From assembly GCF_017357225.1 (NCBI RefSeq), contig NZ_CP071604.1:1491001-1555000 (forward strand): a DNA stretch of 64,000 bases, given 5' to 3'. A program made the translations under genes and the position numbers. How positions within the stretch are numbered: the first letter of the stretch is position 1; each line of letters opens with the position of its first letter. The notes under the pieces are model-generated. The model saw only the letters and a program-made list of their open reading frames with translations, was not told where the DNA came from and searched no databases. This DNA is from Rhizobium binae (GTDB lineage Bacteria > Pseudomonadota > Alphaproteobacteria > Rhizobiales > Rhizobiaceae). Positions 8,968-17,690 of this stretch are shown here, in pieces.

Positions 8968-9852
8968 TCACTGCCGCGTCGGCTTTTCGGCCGACGCGGT
9001 GCCGTTGGACCTCTTTCCCGGCGCGGAATTTGAATCGTCCCGCATCGCAGCCGGGTCGTCCTTTTCGTCGAAGGCAAGTTTTACCCGTTTCACCATGTCG
9101 CGGCTGACCTGCCACCAGTCACCGGTCTTCGCCCAGTAGCGCAGCGTTACCGATATTGTTCTGTAACCCAGGCTGTCGATGAAAACGCTGGGTGCCGGTG
9201 ACGGCAACACCTTGGGATTGCCTTTGGCAATGCCCGTCAACGTCTCCATTGCCAATTCAAGATCATCCTCACGAGAAATGCTGACCTTCAGGTCGTTCTG
9301 CCGCGTAGGTTCGCGGCTGAAGTTGGTGATCGGCGTGTTCCAGAGCGTCGAATTCGGCGCCAGCCGATAGAGCCCGTCGCCGGTTCTGAGTTCTGTCGCA
9401 AATAGCCCGATCTCGCGCACCGTGCCGGCGACGCTGCTGGTCTCGATATATTCGCCGACGCGGAACGGTCTGAGGATCAGCAGCATGATGCCGGCTGCAA
9501 TGTTCTGGAGCGTCCCTTGCAGGGCCAGCCCGATTGCCAGGCCGGCTGCGCCGAGGGCGGCGATGATCGAGGCGGTCTGGACGCCGAATTGGCCGAGCAC
9601 TGTGACGAACACCAGGATCAGCAGTGCATAGCGGATGACATTGGTAAAGAAGCGCGCCAATGTCTCGTCGATGCCATGGATGCGCGACAGGCCTTCATAG
9701 GCCCAGCGGCTGACGAAGCCGGCCAGCGTCCAGCCGATGACGAGCAGGATGAGCGCTCCGAGGATGGAGAAGGAATACTGGACTGCGAGCGCGCTTGCCT
9801 GGCTGAGTGCCGTGCGGGTGGCAAGAAGGACGTCGGCTGCTTGTTGTTCCAT
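8968..9852 (-). CDS. Small-conductance mechanosensitive channel (MscS family)
   Basis: A 294-residue inner-membrane channel. Three N-terminal transmembrane helices are seen (about 25-50, 70-90 and 95-125). The third is the pore helix, with the glycine/alanine-rich IIAALGAAGLAIGLALQGTL pattern typical of MscS TM3. The beta domain follows (PFRVGEYIETSSVAGTVREIG), then the alpha/beta cage and a charged tail. The family releases solutes on hypo-osmotic shock. The frame is open to 10029, but the homologous start is MEQQAADVLL. It lies 58 bases downstream of the phosphatase gene and could be the last gene of the ygfZ cluster. A long hairpin falls inside its last codons. Confidence 0.9.
   Translation of the reverse strand: MEQQAADVLLATRTALSQASALAVQYSFSILGALILLVIGWTLAGFVSRWAYEGLSRIHGIDETLARFFTNVIRYALLILVFVTVLGQFGVQTASIIAALGAAGLAIGLALQGTLQNIAAGIMLLILRPFRVGEYIETSSVAGTVREIGLFATELRTGDGLYRLAPNSTLWNTPITNFSREPTRQNDLKVSISREDDLELAMETLTGIAKGNPKVLPSPAPSVFIDSLGYRTISVTLRYWAKTGDWWQVSRDMVKRVKLAFDEKDDPAAMRDDSNSAPGKRSNGTASAEKPTRQ
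8974..8999. terminator. Convergent hairpin between sodC and the MscS gene
   Basis: A perfect 10-bp stem, CCGCGTCGGC / GCCGACGCGG, around the loop TTTTCG. It starts 34 bases past the sodC stop and lies inside the 3' coding end of the MscS gene. No U-tract follows on the plus strand, so it may be a processing-stable 3' end rather than a classic terminator. Confidence 0.45.
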
Positions 9853-9910
9853 GATTTGGCCCTGCGGATTGTGCGTGGTCGAGGGCAAGATGGAGCGGCC
9901 GGCGGCAGCG

Positions 9911-10441
9911 TCAACCGCAGGAGGTGTCCCGAATCGCAAGCACGAAGGGCGTATTGCCGTCGGCATCGGCGCCGCGCCCGATCGCCCGCACGGCCGCGAC
10001 CAGCCGGCCGCCGCGTTCAAGCAATTCATCGCCGATCTCGATCAGCCGGGCATTCGGCGTCGCGAAAGGCGAGGCAGCGCGCAGCCGCCGGGCCAGCTCT
10101 TCCTCCTTCTGATCCGGTGCGAGCGACAATGCGGCGATCAAGGCGGCCGCCGGGGATCGCGACACACCCATCCAGCAATGGATCAGCAGCGGCGTTTCCT
10201 GCCGCCATGACGTGGCAAAATCGATAAGTTGGCGGACATGCGTTTCATCAGGCGCCACGAGGCCGCCGGTACCCTTGAAGGCGATGTCGTTCATGGCAAG
10301 CGTCAGGTGACGCTCGGGCGCGATCACGCCCGGCCGGTGAAAGGCCTGTTCCCTGGCGATCAGGCTGATCATGTCGCGCGCCTTGTGGCGCACCGCCATT
10401 TCGGCGATGCGTGACAGCGGCGAAACGACGATGACGCTCAC
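9911..10441 (-). CDS. Tyrosine/dual-specificity phosphatase-like protein
   Basis: A 176-residue protein with the cysteine-phosphatase P-loop HCWMGVSRS: nucleophile C89 and arginine R95, a Cx5R motif. D52 (NDIAF) is a candidate general acid. It starts with GTG at 10441, and that GTG overlaps the TGA of the upstream HD gene by four bases (GTGA), indicating translational coupling. It belongs to the ygfZ-HD-phosphatase run on the minus strand. The substrate (phosphoprotein, phosphoinositide-like or nucleotide) is unknown. No signal peptide, so probably cytoplasmic. Confidence 0.85.
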   Translation of the reverse strand: MSVIVVSPLSRIAEMAVRHKARDMISLIAREQAFHRPGVIAPERHLTLAMNDIAFKGTGGLVAPDETHVRQLIDFATSWRQETPLLIHCWMGVSRSPAAALIAALSLAPDQKEEELARRLRAASPFATPNARLIEIGDELLERGGRLVAAVRAIGRGADADGNTPFVLAIRDTSCG

Positions 10442-11043
10442 GATCCCATCTCCCGCTCGGCCTCGATCGCCGCGAAACGCTCGCAGAATAGCCGCTGCGC
10501 TTCGACAGCGGGCAGCGGCTCCAGCATCAGCAAGTCCTTGCTGATGCCGCGCGGCTGGCCGAAGAATTTTTGCGCTTCGGCCGGCGTGAAACCGGCAAGC
10601 ACCGTCGCCTCGAAATAGGCGGCAATCGCGTCGGCCTTCTTGATCCGGTCCTTGAGCTCTCGCGTGGGATGCGGCGGCAGGCCGAAGCGCAGGTGCACGG
10701 CCGCCTCCAGCCGCATTTCCACCGTCTTGTAGCCGCCGCCGACCACCGATTTGAACGGCGAGATCATGTCTCCGATCACATATTCCGGCGCATCGTGCAG
10801 CAGTGCCATCAGGCACTCCTCCGGCCGGGTATTGTTGAGGCGGCGGAAAATATCTTCGACGACGAGACTGTGCTGCGCCACCGAAAAGGCATGGTCACCC
10901 GATGTCTGGCCGTTCCAGCGGGCGACGCGCGCCAATCCGTGGGCGATGTCCACGAGTTCGACATCGAGCGGCGAGGGGTCGAGCAGGTCGAGCCTGCGCC
11001 CGGACAGCATGCGTTGCCAGGCACGCGGAGCTTTGGCCGTCAC
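10438..11043 (-). CDS. HD-domain nucleotidase-like hydrolase (YfbR-like)
   Basis: A 201-residue HD phosphohydrolase related to YfbR, the E. coli 5'-deoxynucleotidase (family inference). Metal motifs: H58 in VAQHSL, H83-D84 in LLHDAPEY, and a later aspartate in KKADAIAAYFEA. The segment RVARWNGQT near residue 40 is characteristic of this subgroup. The GTG start at 11043 overlaps the ygfZ TGA as GTGA, and its own stop overlaps the next gene in the same way, so three genes are translationally linked. A longer frame to 11088 lies inside ygfZ and is disfavoured. Confidence 0.85.
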   Translation of the reverse strand: MTAKAPRAWQRMLSGRRLDLLDPSPLDVELVDIAHGLARVARWNGQTSGDHAFSVAQHSLVVEDIFRRLNNTRPEECLMALLHDAPEYVIGDMISPFKSVVGGGYKTVEMRLEAAVHLRFGLPPHPTRELKDRIKKADAIAAYFEATVLAGFTPAEAQKFFGQPRGISKDLLMLEPLPAVEAQRLFCERFAAIEAEREMGS

Positions 11044-11909
11044 GCGCTGGCCTCGTCGGCGCTGGCGGGGAAGACAAGGCCGGACCATTGCGGCAGGGCG
11101 AGAGAAACCGGCGCCCCGCCGGCCAGCAGCGGCGTGCCTTCCGCCATCGCGGCGCCGGCGCGGTCGATGCGTACGATCGCAAGTCCGCTGCCGCCCGAGA
11201 CGGAGCCGAGTGTCCCCAGAGGCTTGCCGGCAGCAGTGATCTCGGTGCCCGTCGCGGGCAGAGCCGTTGCGGCGGATACCGTGACAACGCGCCGGCGCGC
11301 GGTGCCGCGATGCTGCATGCGCGAAACCACTTCTTGTCCGACATAGCAGCCCTTCTTGAAGGAGAGGCCGCCGTTCAGATCCATCAGCACGTCATGCGGA
11401 AAGGCATCCTGCAGCGCGAAGTCCAATCCCGATATGGCAATGCCATGGGCGATGCGCAACGCGGCGTAGAGCGCCTCAGCGCCATCACCGTGTCGCCCCG
11501 GCCGGCGGGTCAGCGTAACGCCGGCCTTGGCGAAGCGGCTGTCCCGGACGCCCCGGCTGTCCCGGACGCCTTGGCTGATGCCGTCGGCATCCTCGCCCCA
11601 GCAAACGCTGACGCCCGCTTCGGCGACGGGCGCAAGCGTAACGGCGGCCCGCAGCCTGTACATCGTCAGCCGCTTCAGCAGCGCATCGCGCTGGCCGGCG
11701 TCGGTTTCGATCACGTAACCGTGGCCGTCGTCCTGCCAGACCATGAAGTCGAACAGGATCTTGCCCTGCGGCGTCAGCAGCGCCCCGGGCCGCGCCTCGT
11801 CGGGCGCAAGCGAGGTAATATCGGTGGTGATCAGGTTCTGCAGGAAGGATTGGGCGTCCGCGCCGCCGACGGAAAGCAAGGCGCTGTCTTTCAGGAATAC
11901 GGCTGGCAT
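11040..11909 (-). CDS. ygfZ: Folate-binding Fe-S maintenance protein YgfZ
   Basis: A 289-residue member of the YgfZ/GcvT-like family, tetrahydrofolate-binding proteins that support repair or assembly of Fe-S enzymes. The diagnostic motif KGCYVGQE is at residues 186-193, with C188, followed by VVSRMQHRG. It is first in the overlapping group with the HD and phosphatase genes. Residues 114-125 contain a direct repeat, GVRDSRGVRDSR, encoded by an 18-base tandem duplication at 11536-11571, in a region where the family is usually variable. Confidence 0.9.
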   Translation of the reverse strand: MPAVFLKDSALLSVGGADAQSFLQNLITTDITSLAPDEARPGALLTPQGKILFDFMVWQDDGHGYVIETDAGQRDALLKRLTMYRLRAAVTLAPVAEAGVSVCWGEDADGISQGVRDSRGVRDSRFAKAGVTLTRRPGRHGDGAEALYAALRIAHGIAISGLDFALQDAFPHDVLMDLNGGLSFKKGCYVGQEVVSRMQHRGTARRRVVTVSAATALPATGTEITAAGKPLGTLGSVSGGSGLAIVRIDRAGAAMAEGTPLLAGGAPVSLALPQWSGLVFPASADEASA

Positions 11910-11992
11910 GGCGGAACCTGTAGCGTTGGTTATGGCTCAGAGGTATGACGTCATGAGGCGGATCGCAAGCGCCATGCTGCTTGCGTGAGGCG

Positions 11993-12745
11993 TCAATCGC
12001 CTGCCGTGAAGAATTTCCATTTGCCGTCAGGCGCAATGCCGAGGCGGTAGAAATTATATCCGCCGAATTCCTGCATGTCGGACAGATCGCCGGCGGTAAC
12101 GATGCGCAGCAGTTCGACGCGCTCCGGCGGCGTCAGCGACTTCAGGTCTTTCTCGGCGAAATAGGGCCAGACATACATGTCGTCGGCTGTGCCCTGGCCG
12201 ACATGCACGAAGCCGGTCGAGACGATGTCGAGCATGATCGCGAGAATTTCGTCCCCATCGGGGTCGCCGGAAAGATCCTTCAGCGTGCCGATCGGATCGT
12301 CCGTGGGCTCGCCGACGGTCACCTGCGTCTGCTCTGCGCCGGTGCCCATCAGCGGCCGCAGCCGTTCGAGATCGCCGGAGGCGGCCGCCTCGACGATCTG
12401 CTGGCGCATCTTGCGCACCGGCTCGGGGGCTTTGCTGATGTCGTAGATCACCTCGACGGGCTTGGAATTGTCCTGCGTGCCCGGCGTCTTGTCGACACCC
12501 TGACTGCTCTGGCTGTTGACCAGCGGATCGGCCATGGGAACGCCGGGTGTGGTGCCGCCCTGCGGCTGGCTCTGCCCCTGGGCGCTTCCCTGTGCCGGCT
12601 GATCGTTCGGCTGGCCGGGGATCTTATGCAGTTCTGAAAGCGCGTAGGCCGAGGGCGCAAGGGCGAGATTGCCGGCGGCTAGGCTGAGCGCAAGGATCAC
12701 CGGCGCGAGCGAAATTCGCGAAACTTTCTCTTTACCGATGCGCAT
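11993..12745 (-). CDS. Secreted hypothetical protein
   Basis: A 250-residue protein with a Sec signal peptide (hydrophobic stretch LAPVILALSLAAGNLALA, cleavage near residue 35, after SAYA). A Gln/Gly/Pro-rich low-complexity linker covers about residues 45-75, followed by a folded domain of about 155 residues. The C-terminal domain contains YVWPYFAEKDLKSLTPPERV and ends NFYRLGIAPDGKWKFFTAGD, which reads like a small beta-rich fold. I do not recognise a characterised family. Probably periplasmic. The next gene upstream on the strand, an 85-residue protein, begins 276 bases away and ends 18 bases before this start, so the two may be co-transcribed. Confidence 0.75.
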   Translation of the reverse strand: MRIGKEKVSRISLAPVILALSLAAGNLALAPSAYALSELHKIPGQPNDQPAQGSAQGQSQPQGGTTPGVPMADPLVNSQSSQGVDKTPGTQDNSKPVEVIYDISKAPEPVRKMRQQIVEAAASGDLERLRPLMGTGAEQTQVTVGEPTDDPIGTLKDLSGDPDGDEILAIMLDIVSTGFVHVGQGTADDMYVWPYFAEKDLKSLTPPERVELLRIVTAGDLSDMQEFGGYNFYRLGIAPDGKWKFFTAGD

Positions 12746-12763
12746 CGAACTCTCTGATAATGA

Positions 12764-13021
12764 TTATTGCAGGGTGCGGTTGGCGGAGAATTCGCCGGCA
12801 AGCATACGGTCGCGCAACGAATCGAGCAGAGCTTCGGCGCTGTTTTCCCCGTGCAATCTAATGGTCTCGCGCAGGGCATGCGCGATGGCGGCATCAGCGA
12901 TGATCTCAGGCTCGATCCCGTCGGCCATGCCGTCGGCCCAAGCCTCGTTCTGGTACTCCAGAGCCGCCTGCATCTTTTCGTGGACGATCATGTCGTCGAT
13001 GTCGTTGAGGCTTGCTTCCAT
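12764..13021 (-). CDS. Small acidic hypothetical protein
   Basis: An 85-residue acidic, mostly helical protein (MEASLNDIDDMIVHEKMQAA...), not recognised. The start at 13021 is preceded by GAGGA at good spacing. The frame extends to 13045 (MRSSEEKT), which is less well placed. It sits just upstream of the secreted hypothetical gene with an 18-base gap. Sequence content suggests a small cytoplasmic helical protein; no function is proposed. Confidence 0.6.
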   Translation of the reverse strand: MEASLNDIDDMIVHEKMQAALEYQNEAWADGMADGIEPEIIADAAIAHALRETIRLHGENSAEALLDSLRDRMLAGEFSANRTLQ

Positions 13022-13124
13022 TGTCTTTTCCTCAGAACTTCTCATCTCTTACTGCACCGTTAACAACACTAACAGCCTTTTCCCAAAACGACACGTCCGC
13101 ATGCGAAAACAGGTTAATTAAACG

Positions 13125-13544
13125 TCAATTTCCAAAGCGCGAGGTAATTTCTGTGGCAAGTGTTGCACCTTCGTTACGGTAGCGCTCTTCTGCCACGATG
13201 GCCGCCGGGGTGCAATCCGTGTAGACCGAGGCGAAAGCGCGATAGCCACGATTGAAGGCTGCCGTGAGCTTTTCCTTGCGCTGCGGTTCATTGCCTGCCT
13301 CCGAATCGAGCAGCTGTTGCATGTCTTTTCGCCACTCATCAGCGCCCGCCGCCTTGCAGAGGGTTCTCAAATAATGCACCGAACCCAGCACCTCGGCGAA
13401 CCGCGCCAACTTGTCGTCATAAGGGACGATCGCGGCCGGCGGCGCAATCTCCTCCTCCTGTGGAGGCGGCGTGTTCTTGCCCTGAGCCATGGTGGGGCCG
13501 GCGAGCACGAGCAGGGACAGGACAACGCGTCGAACGGGAATCAT
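13125..13544 (-). CDS. TIGR02301-like secreted hypothetical protein
   Basis: A 139-residue protein with a signal peptide (MIPVRRVVLSLLVLAGPTMAQG, cut after MAQ or nearby), a proline/glutamate stretch (PPPQEEEIAPP), then a helical domain with the conserved-looking motifs FAEVLGSVHYLRTLC and FNRGYRAFASVYTDCTPAA. C60-range and C115-range cysteines could pair. It resembles the rhizobial family TIGR02301 (recalled, not searched). Its start could also be 13568 (147 residues). It follows the Nudix gene on the same strand by roughly 60 bases. Confidence 0.72.
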   Translation of the reverse strand: MIPVRRVVLSLLVLAGPTMAQGKNTPPPQEEEIAPPAAIVPYDDKLARFAEVLGSVHYLRTLCKAAGADEWRKDMQQLLDSEAGNEPQRKEKLTAAFNRGYRAFASVYTDCTPAAIVAEERYRNEGATLATEITSRFGN

Positions 13545-13602
13545 GCTTCCAGTTGATACGTTGAGCATGACGGCAACAAGGCACGCTTGAATGTTTCCAC
13601 TT

Positions 13603-14019
13603 CTATTCGCCGCCCGAAAGCCGTTCCGCGCATTCGAGCACGCTCTGCGGCACAGGCAGTCGCCGAATCTCATCGACCGTGTACCAGCCCAGCGCCGCCG
13701 CATCGTCGGCGGCTTCCGCCACCATCTCCCGGTCGGCCTCGACGCGAAAGACCGACAGGAAGAAATGGCTCCTGAGGCTGCCGTCCGGCCCGTGCGTCTT
13801 CAGGTCATAGGTCGAAAACAGCTGCGGATTATGCGCCGAGATGCCGGTTTCCTCGTGGAATTCCCGCAGCGCCGTCTGCTCCGGCGTTTCCCCCGGTTCG
13901 GCGCGCCCGCCGGGAAAGGCGTACATGTCGGCGGAAGGCGGGTTGCGTCGCAACACCAGCAGGAACCGGCCGTCACGTTCGAGAATGGCGGAGGAGGCGG
14001 CTTTGGCGGTGGAGATCAT
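13603..14019 (-). CDS. Nudix hydrolase
   Basis: A 138-residue Nudix pyrophosphohydrolase. The Nudix box spans residues 38-60, GRAEPGETPEQTALREFHEE followed by TGI, matching Gx5Ex7REUxEExGU. Family enzymes cleave nucleoside diphosphates linked to another moiety, such as oxidised dNTPs, ADP-ribose or NADH. The start MISTAKAA is chosen because homology begins here; the frame stays open to 14172 through a region that is probably the divergent promoter. The substrate is not predictable from sequence. Confidence 0.9.
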   Translation of the reverse strand: MISTAKAASSAILERDGRFLLVLRRNPPSADMYAFPGGRAEPGETPEQTALREFHEETGISAHNPQLFSTYDLKTHGPDGSLRSHFFLSVFRVEADREMVAEAADDAAALGWYTVDEIRRLPVPQSVLECAERLSGGE

Positions 14020-14200
14020 AAGATTGCTCTCGTTGTGACGTTCTATCGCATGGACCGATTGTTGCATGCCGCCGCTGCCTGGCTTCGCCAATTTTCGTGT
14101 GGAGCAGCTCGGAAGGCAAGGCCCGAAAGGCGGTGCAGTGCTTCCCGAGGTGACGACATATATGTGCAACAAAGATTCCGGATTTTCGAAAGGCCTTTGC

Positions 14201-14521
14201 GTGACCTATATCATCTACGCTTTTGCCGCCGTTTTCGAGATCGCCGGCTGCTTCTCCTTTTGGGCTTGGCTGAAGCTCGAAAAGCCTGGTTGGTGGCTGG
14301 CGCCGGGCATGATCTCGCTCGCGCTTTTCGCCTGGCTTCTGACGCTGGTACCGAGCGAGGCCGCCGGCCGAACCTTCGCAGCCTACGGCGGCATCTATAT
14401 CCTCGCTTCGCTATTCTGGCTCTGGCTGATCGAAGGCCGCGTGCCCGATCGTTACGATATCGGCGGCGGAGTGATCTGCCTTGCCGGGGCGAGCATCATC
14501 CTCTTCGCGCCGAGAGGCTGA
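14201..14521 (+). CDS. YnfA-family small membrane protein (UPF0060)
   Basis: A 106-residue protein with four hydrophobic helices, matching UPF0060/Ynf[21 protein letters not shown], then [40 protein letters not shown] and a last helix ending in IILFAPRG. Related to small multidrug resistance-type transporters. Start is GTG at 14201, after AAAGG; the in-frame upstream sequence to 14066 is outside family length. Divergent from the Nudix gene. Confidence 0.88.
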   Translation: MTYIIYAFAAVFEIAGCFSFWAWLKLEKPGWWLAPGMISLALFAWLLTLVPSEAAGRTFAAYGGIYILASLFWLWLIEGRVPDRYDIGGGVICLAGASIILFAPRG

Positions 14522-14635
14522 AGCATGCCGCTGGCGCAACGCGCGGCACGTCCTTGTTTTAAAACCGCTGTATAGCCTTGCGCGGCACGATCAGGGCGCC
14601 TTGACCGGACTCGGACCGGGTGCAAAGACAAGCTG

Positions 14636-15400
14636 ATGTGTGGACGTTTCGCCCTGACGGATTCCAGCGCAGACGTGCGCAATTTCTTCTCCGGTGTCGA
14701 TCTCGACGATTTTCCGGCGCGCTACAACATCGCCCCGACGCACCCGATCCTCGTGGTCATAGCAGGTGAGGGCAGGGAGCAAGGCAGCAACCTGGCCGAC
14801 CGGCGGGCGGTGCTGGTGCGCTGGGGTTTTACGCCGGCCTGGGTCAAGGATCCGAAGGAATTTCCGCTGCTGATCAATGCGCGCGCCGAGACGGCGATCG
14901 GCAAAGCCTCGTTTCGGGCGGCGATGCGTCATCGCCGCGTCCTGATTCCGGCCTCGGGTTTTTATGAATGGCATCGTCCGCCGAAGGAGAGCGGCGGCAA
15001 GCCGCAGGCCTATTGGATCAGGCCGCGCCAAGGCGGAATCGTCGCCTTTGCCGGGCTGATGGAGACATGGTCCTCGGCCGATGGCTCGGAGGTCGATACC
15101 GGCGCGATCCTGACGACGTCGGCCAATGCGGGCATCTCGGCGATCCACGATCGTATGCCTGTCGTCATCAAGCCGCAGGACTTTTCGCGTTGGCTCGATT
15201 GCAAGACGCAGGAGCCGCGTGCGGTAGTCGGCCTGACACAGCCCGTTCAGGACGATTTCTTCGAGGCCGTACCGATCTCCGACAAGGTCAACAAGCTTGC
15301 CAATATGGGGCCGGACCTGCAGGAGCCGGTCGTCATCGAACGACCGCTCGAGGCACCCGAGAAGCAAAGGCCGGATGACGGCCAGCTCAGCTTTTTCTGA
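14636..15400 (+). CDS. SRAP-domain protein (YedK/HMCES-like)
   Basis: A 254-residue SOS-response-associated peptidase family protein. These proteins shield abasic sites in single-stranded DNA by forming a thiazolidine crosslink through the N-terminal cysteine exposed after removal of Met1. Required residues are present: C2 (MCGRF), N81 (INARAET), E111 (GFYEWH) and H171 (IHDRMPV). The ATG overlaps 'gatgtg' with no strong ribosome binding site. No LexA box was identified upstream by eye. The C-terminal 30 residues (ERPLEAPEKQRPDDGQLSFF) form a tail resembling a beta-clamp-binding peptide (QLSFF), a possibly meaningful detail. Confidence 0.92.
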   Translation: MCGRFALTDSSADVRNFFSGVDLDDFPARYNIAPTHPILVVIAGEGREQGSNLADRRAVLVRWGFTPAWVKDPKEFPLLINARAETAIGKASFRAAMRHRRVLIPASGFYEWHRPPKESGGKPQAYWIRPRQGGIVAFAGLMETWSSADGSEVDTGAILTTSANAGISAIHDRMPVVIKPQDFSRWLDCKTQEPRAVVGLTQPVQDDFFEAVPISDKVNKLANMGPDLQEPVVIERPLEAPEKQRPDDGQLSFF

Positions 15401-15569
15401 AGCGCTATCGGCCGCTTCTGGCGCGGCCGTCTGTTTATTCGTGATGTCGGGGCAAGCGCAAAACTGTATAGAGCGCAAGAAGCGAATCCGAATGCTGCAG
15501 TCTTGGGGCAACGGCATGCCGGAAACGGGAAGGTGAAGCGCTGGTGAGTGCAGTTCGAAGCTCGCCGCT

Positions 15570-15716
15570 TCAAGCGGATTTCTTGTCACTCTCGGGTTTG
15601 TTCTTTGCCATCAGCGATGCCGCGGCAACGGCCTTCAGGCCGACGGGGCGATAGTTGGCGGCGAGGTCCGGCTTGGCCGTCTGCTGCTCGCCGGTACTGC
15701 TGTTCTTCGAAGTCAC
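15570..15716 (-). CDS. Small 48-residue protein
   Basis: A short reading frame with a GTG start preceded by AAAGGAGA at six bases. Its product is 48 residues long, starts MTSKNSSTGEQQTAKPDL, contains YRPVGLKAVAAAS and ends in a lysine/serine-rich tail (KNKPESDKKSA). It is polar and charged with no membrane segment. The ribosome binding site is among the best in the neighbourhood, and the codon usage looks like local genes. It sits between the SRAP gene and pssA. I know no function; YRPVG(L)KAV looks like a conserved core worth aligning. Confidence 0.6.
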   Translation of the reverse strand: MTSKNSSTGEQQTAKPDLAANYRPVGLKAVAAASLMAKNKPESDKKSA

Positions 15717-15995
15717 GGATACTCTCCTTTACGTGGTTCTTCCCTGGATATTTTATTTTTGCAGTTTCGCCGGAAATAGCGACAAATCGGCGGCGTTGCC
15801 TATCAGGATTTGTGAACGTCCACCATAATTCGCGAGGCTTAACTGAAGCCTGCGTTGGTTAATACTTACTGAAGGAAGCGGTTCCCAAAAAACTGCGCCG
15901 CCATTCCCCTCGGAGGAAGCGCACGTTTTCCGGGAGTATGCGAGAAGGCGGGGAGAAGGATTTCCCTGGGAGAGAGGCCAGGAAATGCCTGGAGG

Positions 15996-16841
15996 TCAGA
16001 TGTGACGGCCGATATCGTCGTCGCCGACGCCAGGCTCTTCGATTGTCAGCGTCCCATATTTCCGCCGCCATTTCCGCGCGCCGAAGGGAAGCGAAACGAG
16101 GTAGGCGGCAACGGTAAACACCATCACCTCCCAGGTGTAGCTCATCAGCAGAGCCACATAGAGCACGACGCCAAGCATCATCGGCAGCACGAGATCGCGC
16201 CGCAGCCGGTTGCCGTCCGATTTGCCCGACCAGACCGGCAACCGGCTGATCAGCAGGAAGGCGATGAACACGGTGTAAATCGACGAGACGAATGCGAAAG
16301 TGCGGTCGGTCGCCATCCCAAGGAAGCCGAGATAGACCGGCAGCAGCACGAGCATGGCGCCGGCCGGCGCCGGCACGCCGACGAAATATTCCGACTGCCA
16401 GCTCGCCTTGTTCTCGCGTTCGGCCATGACATTGAAACGGGCAAGGCGCAGTCCGGCAGCGATCGCATAGATCAGCGCCGCGATCCAGCCGAGCGAACGC
16501 GCCTGGTCGAGCGCGAAGACGTAGACGACGAGGGCGGGCGCGACGCCGAAATTGACGATATCGGCAAGCGAATCCATCTGCGCGCCGAACTTCGAGGTCG
16601 CCTTCATCAGCCGCGCCACCCGTCCGTCGATTCCGTCGAGGAAGGCGGCGACGAGCACCATGGACACGGCGAGTTCGTAACGATTCTCGAAAGCCAGCCG
16701 GATGCCGGTCAGCCCGGCGCAGATTGCCAGAATGGTGATGAGGTTCGGAAAGACGAGACGGAGCGGGATTTCGCGCAGACGCGGGCCGCGGGCGGAATCA
16801 TCCGGACCATTGGGCTCGAAAGGCGGAAAGGGCGTTTCCAT
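15996..16841 (-). CDS. pssA: CDP-diacylglycerol--serine O-phosphatidyltransferase
   Basis: A 281-residue integral membrane enzyme making phosphatidylserine from CDP-diacylglycerol and serine. The CDP-alcohol phosphatidyltransferase signature spans residues 69-94: DG at 69-70, DGRVAR from 72, G at 86, D90 and D94. Several membrane helices follow. The start at 16841 lies 13 bases after the psd stop, so psd and pssA form an operon. Together they make phosphatidylethanolamine, which rhizobia also methylate to phosphatidylcholine (established knowledge). Confidence 0.95.
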   Translation of the reverse strand: METPFPPFEPNGPDDSARGPRLREIPLRLVFPNLITILAICAGLTGIRLAFENRYELAVSMVLVAAFLDGIDGRVARLMKATSKFGAQMDSLADIVNFGVAPALVVYVFALDQARSLGWIAALIYAIAAGLRLARFNVMAERENKASWQSEYFVGVPAPAGAMLVLLPVYLGFLGMATDRTFAFVSSIYTVFIAFLLISRLPVWSGKSDGNRLRRDLVLPMMLGVVLYVALLMSYTWEVMVFTVAAYLVSLPFGARKWRRKYGTLTIEEPGVGDDDIGRHI

Positions 16842-16854
16842 ATCGCGTTCCAAT

Positions 16855-17553
16855 CTAGCTGCGGCGGCTGATGACGGGACCCTTGGCCGAGGCGAATTCG
16901 GCGATGACAGTTTCTCCGGCAATCGCCGTCTGGCCGAGCGAGACACGTGGCGCCGCACCGGCGGGCAGGAAGACGTCGAGCCGGGAGCCGAAACGGATCA
17001 GCCCGAAGCGCTCGCCGGCATCCAACGGCTCGTTGATGTTTGCCCAGCAGAGGATGCGCCGCGCCACAAGGCCGGCGATCTGGACGACGCCGATCTGGCC
17101 GTGGCGAGTTTCGATCACCATGCCGTTGCGCTCATTGTCGTCGCTCGCCTTGTCGAGCTCGGCGTTGACGAAGCTGCCGGAACGGTAATTGATGCTGACG
17201 ATACGCCCGCGCATCGGTGCCCGGTTCACATGGCAGTTGAAGACGTTCATGAACACCGAGATGCGCAGCATCGGCTCCGAGCCGAGGTCGAGCTCGGCCG
17301 GCGGGGTCACCATCTGAATCGCCGAGACCTTGCCGTCAGCGGGAGAAATCACCAGATCGTCGTCCTGCGGGGTCACGCGCTCGGGATCGCGGAAGAAATA
17401 GGCGCACCACAGCGTGAAGATCATGCCGATCCAGAAGAGCGGCTTGAAGATCCAGCCGAGGATCAGCGAGGCGACGAAGAAGGCGGCCACGAAGGGATAA
17501 CCCTCCTTGTGCACGGGGACGATCGTGTTGCGAACCGTGTTGAACAGGCTCAT
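16855..17553 (-). CDS. psd: Phosphatidylserine decarboxylase
   Basis: A 232-residue short-type PSD proenzyme. It converts phosphatidylserine to phosphatidylethanolamine at the membrane after self-cleavage that leaves a pyruvoyl group. The cleavage site is G189-S190 in RFGSRLD. Earlier motifs FFRDPER (53-59), SPADGKV and [13 protein letters not shown] are typical. Two N-terminal hydrophobic helices (about 20-52) anchor it. It is the first gene of the psd-pssA pair. Confidence 0.95.
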   Translation of the reverse strand: MSLFNTVRNTIVPVHKEGYPFVAAFFVASLILGWIFKPLFWIGMIFTLWCAYFFRDPERVTPQDDDLVISPADGKVSAIQMVTPPAELDLGSEPMLRISVFMNVFNCHVNRAPMRGRIVSINYRSGSFVNAELDKASDDNERNGMVIETRHGQIGVVQIAGLVARRILCWANINEPLDAGERFGLIRFGSRLDVFLPAGAAPRVSLGQTAIAGETVIAEFASAKGPVISRRS

Positions 17554-17690
17554 GGCTGCCGGTCTCCTTGCGTTGTCGTTTTTTGCTGGTTAGCGAAAAA
17601 CCGCCTCCGGGGCAATCCTGCCGCCCCGGCCCCCGTTCGCCCGCCGGGGTTCTGAACAACAAAAGCCGATACCGGCGTCGGGTTCCCTGA

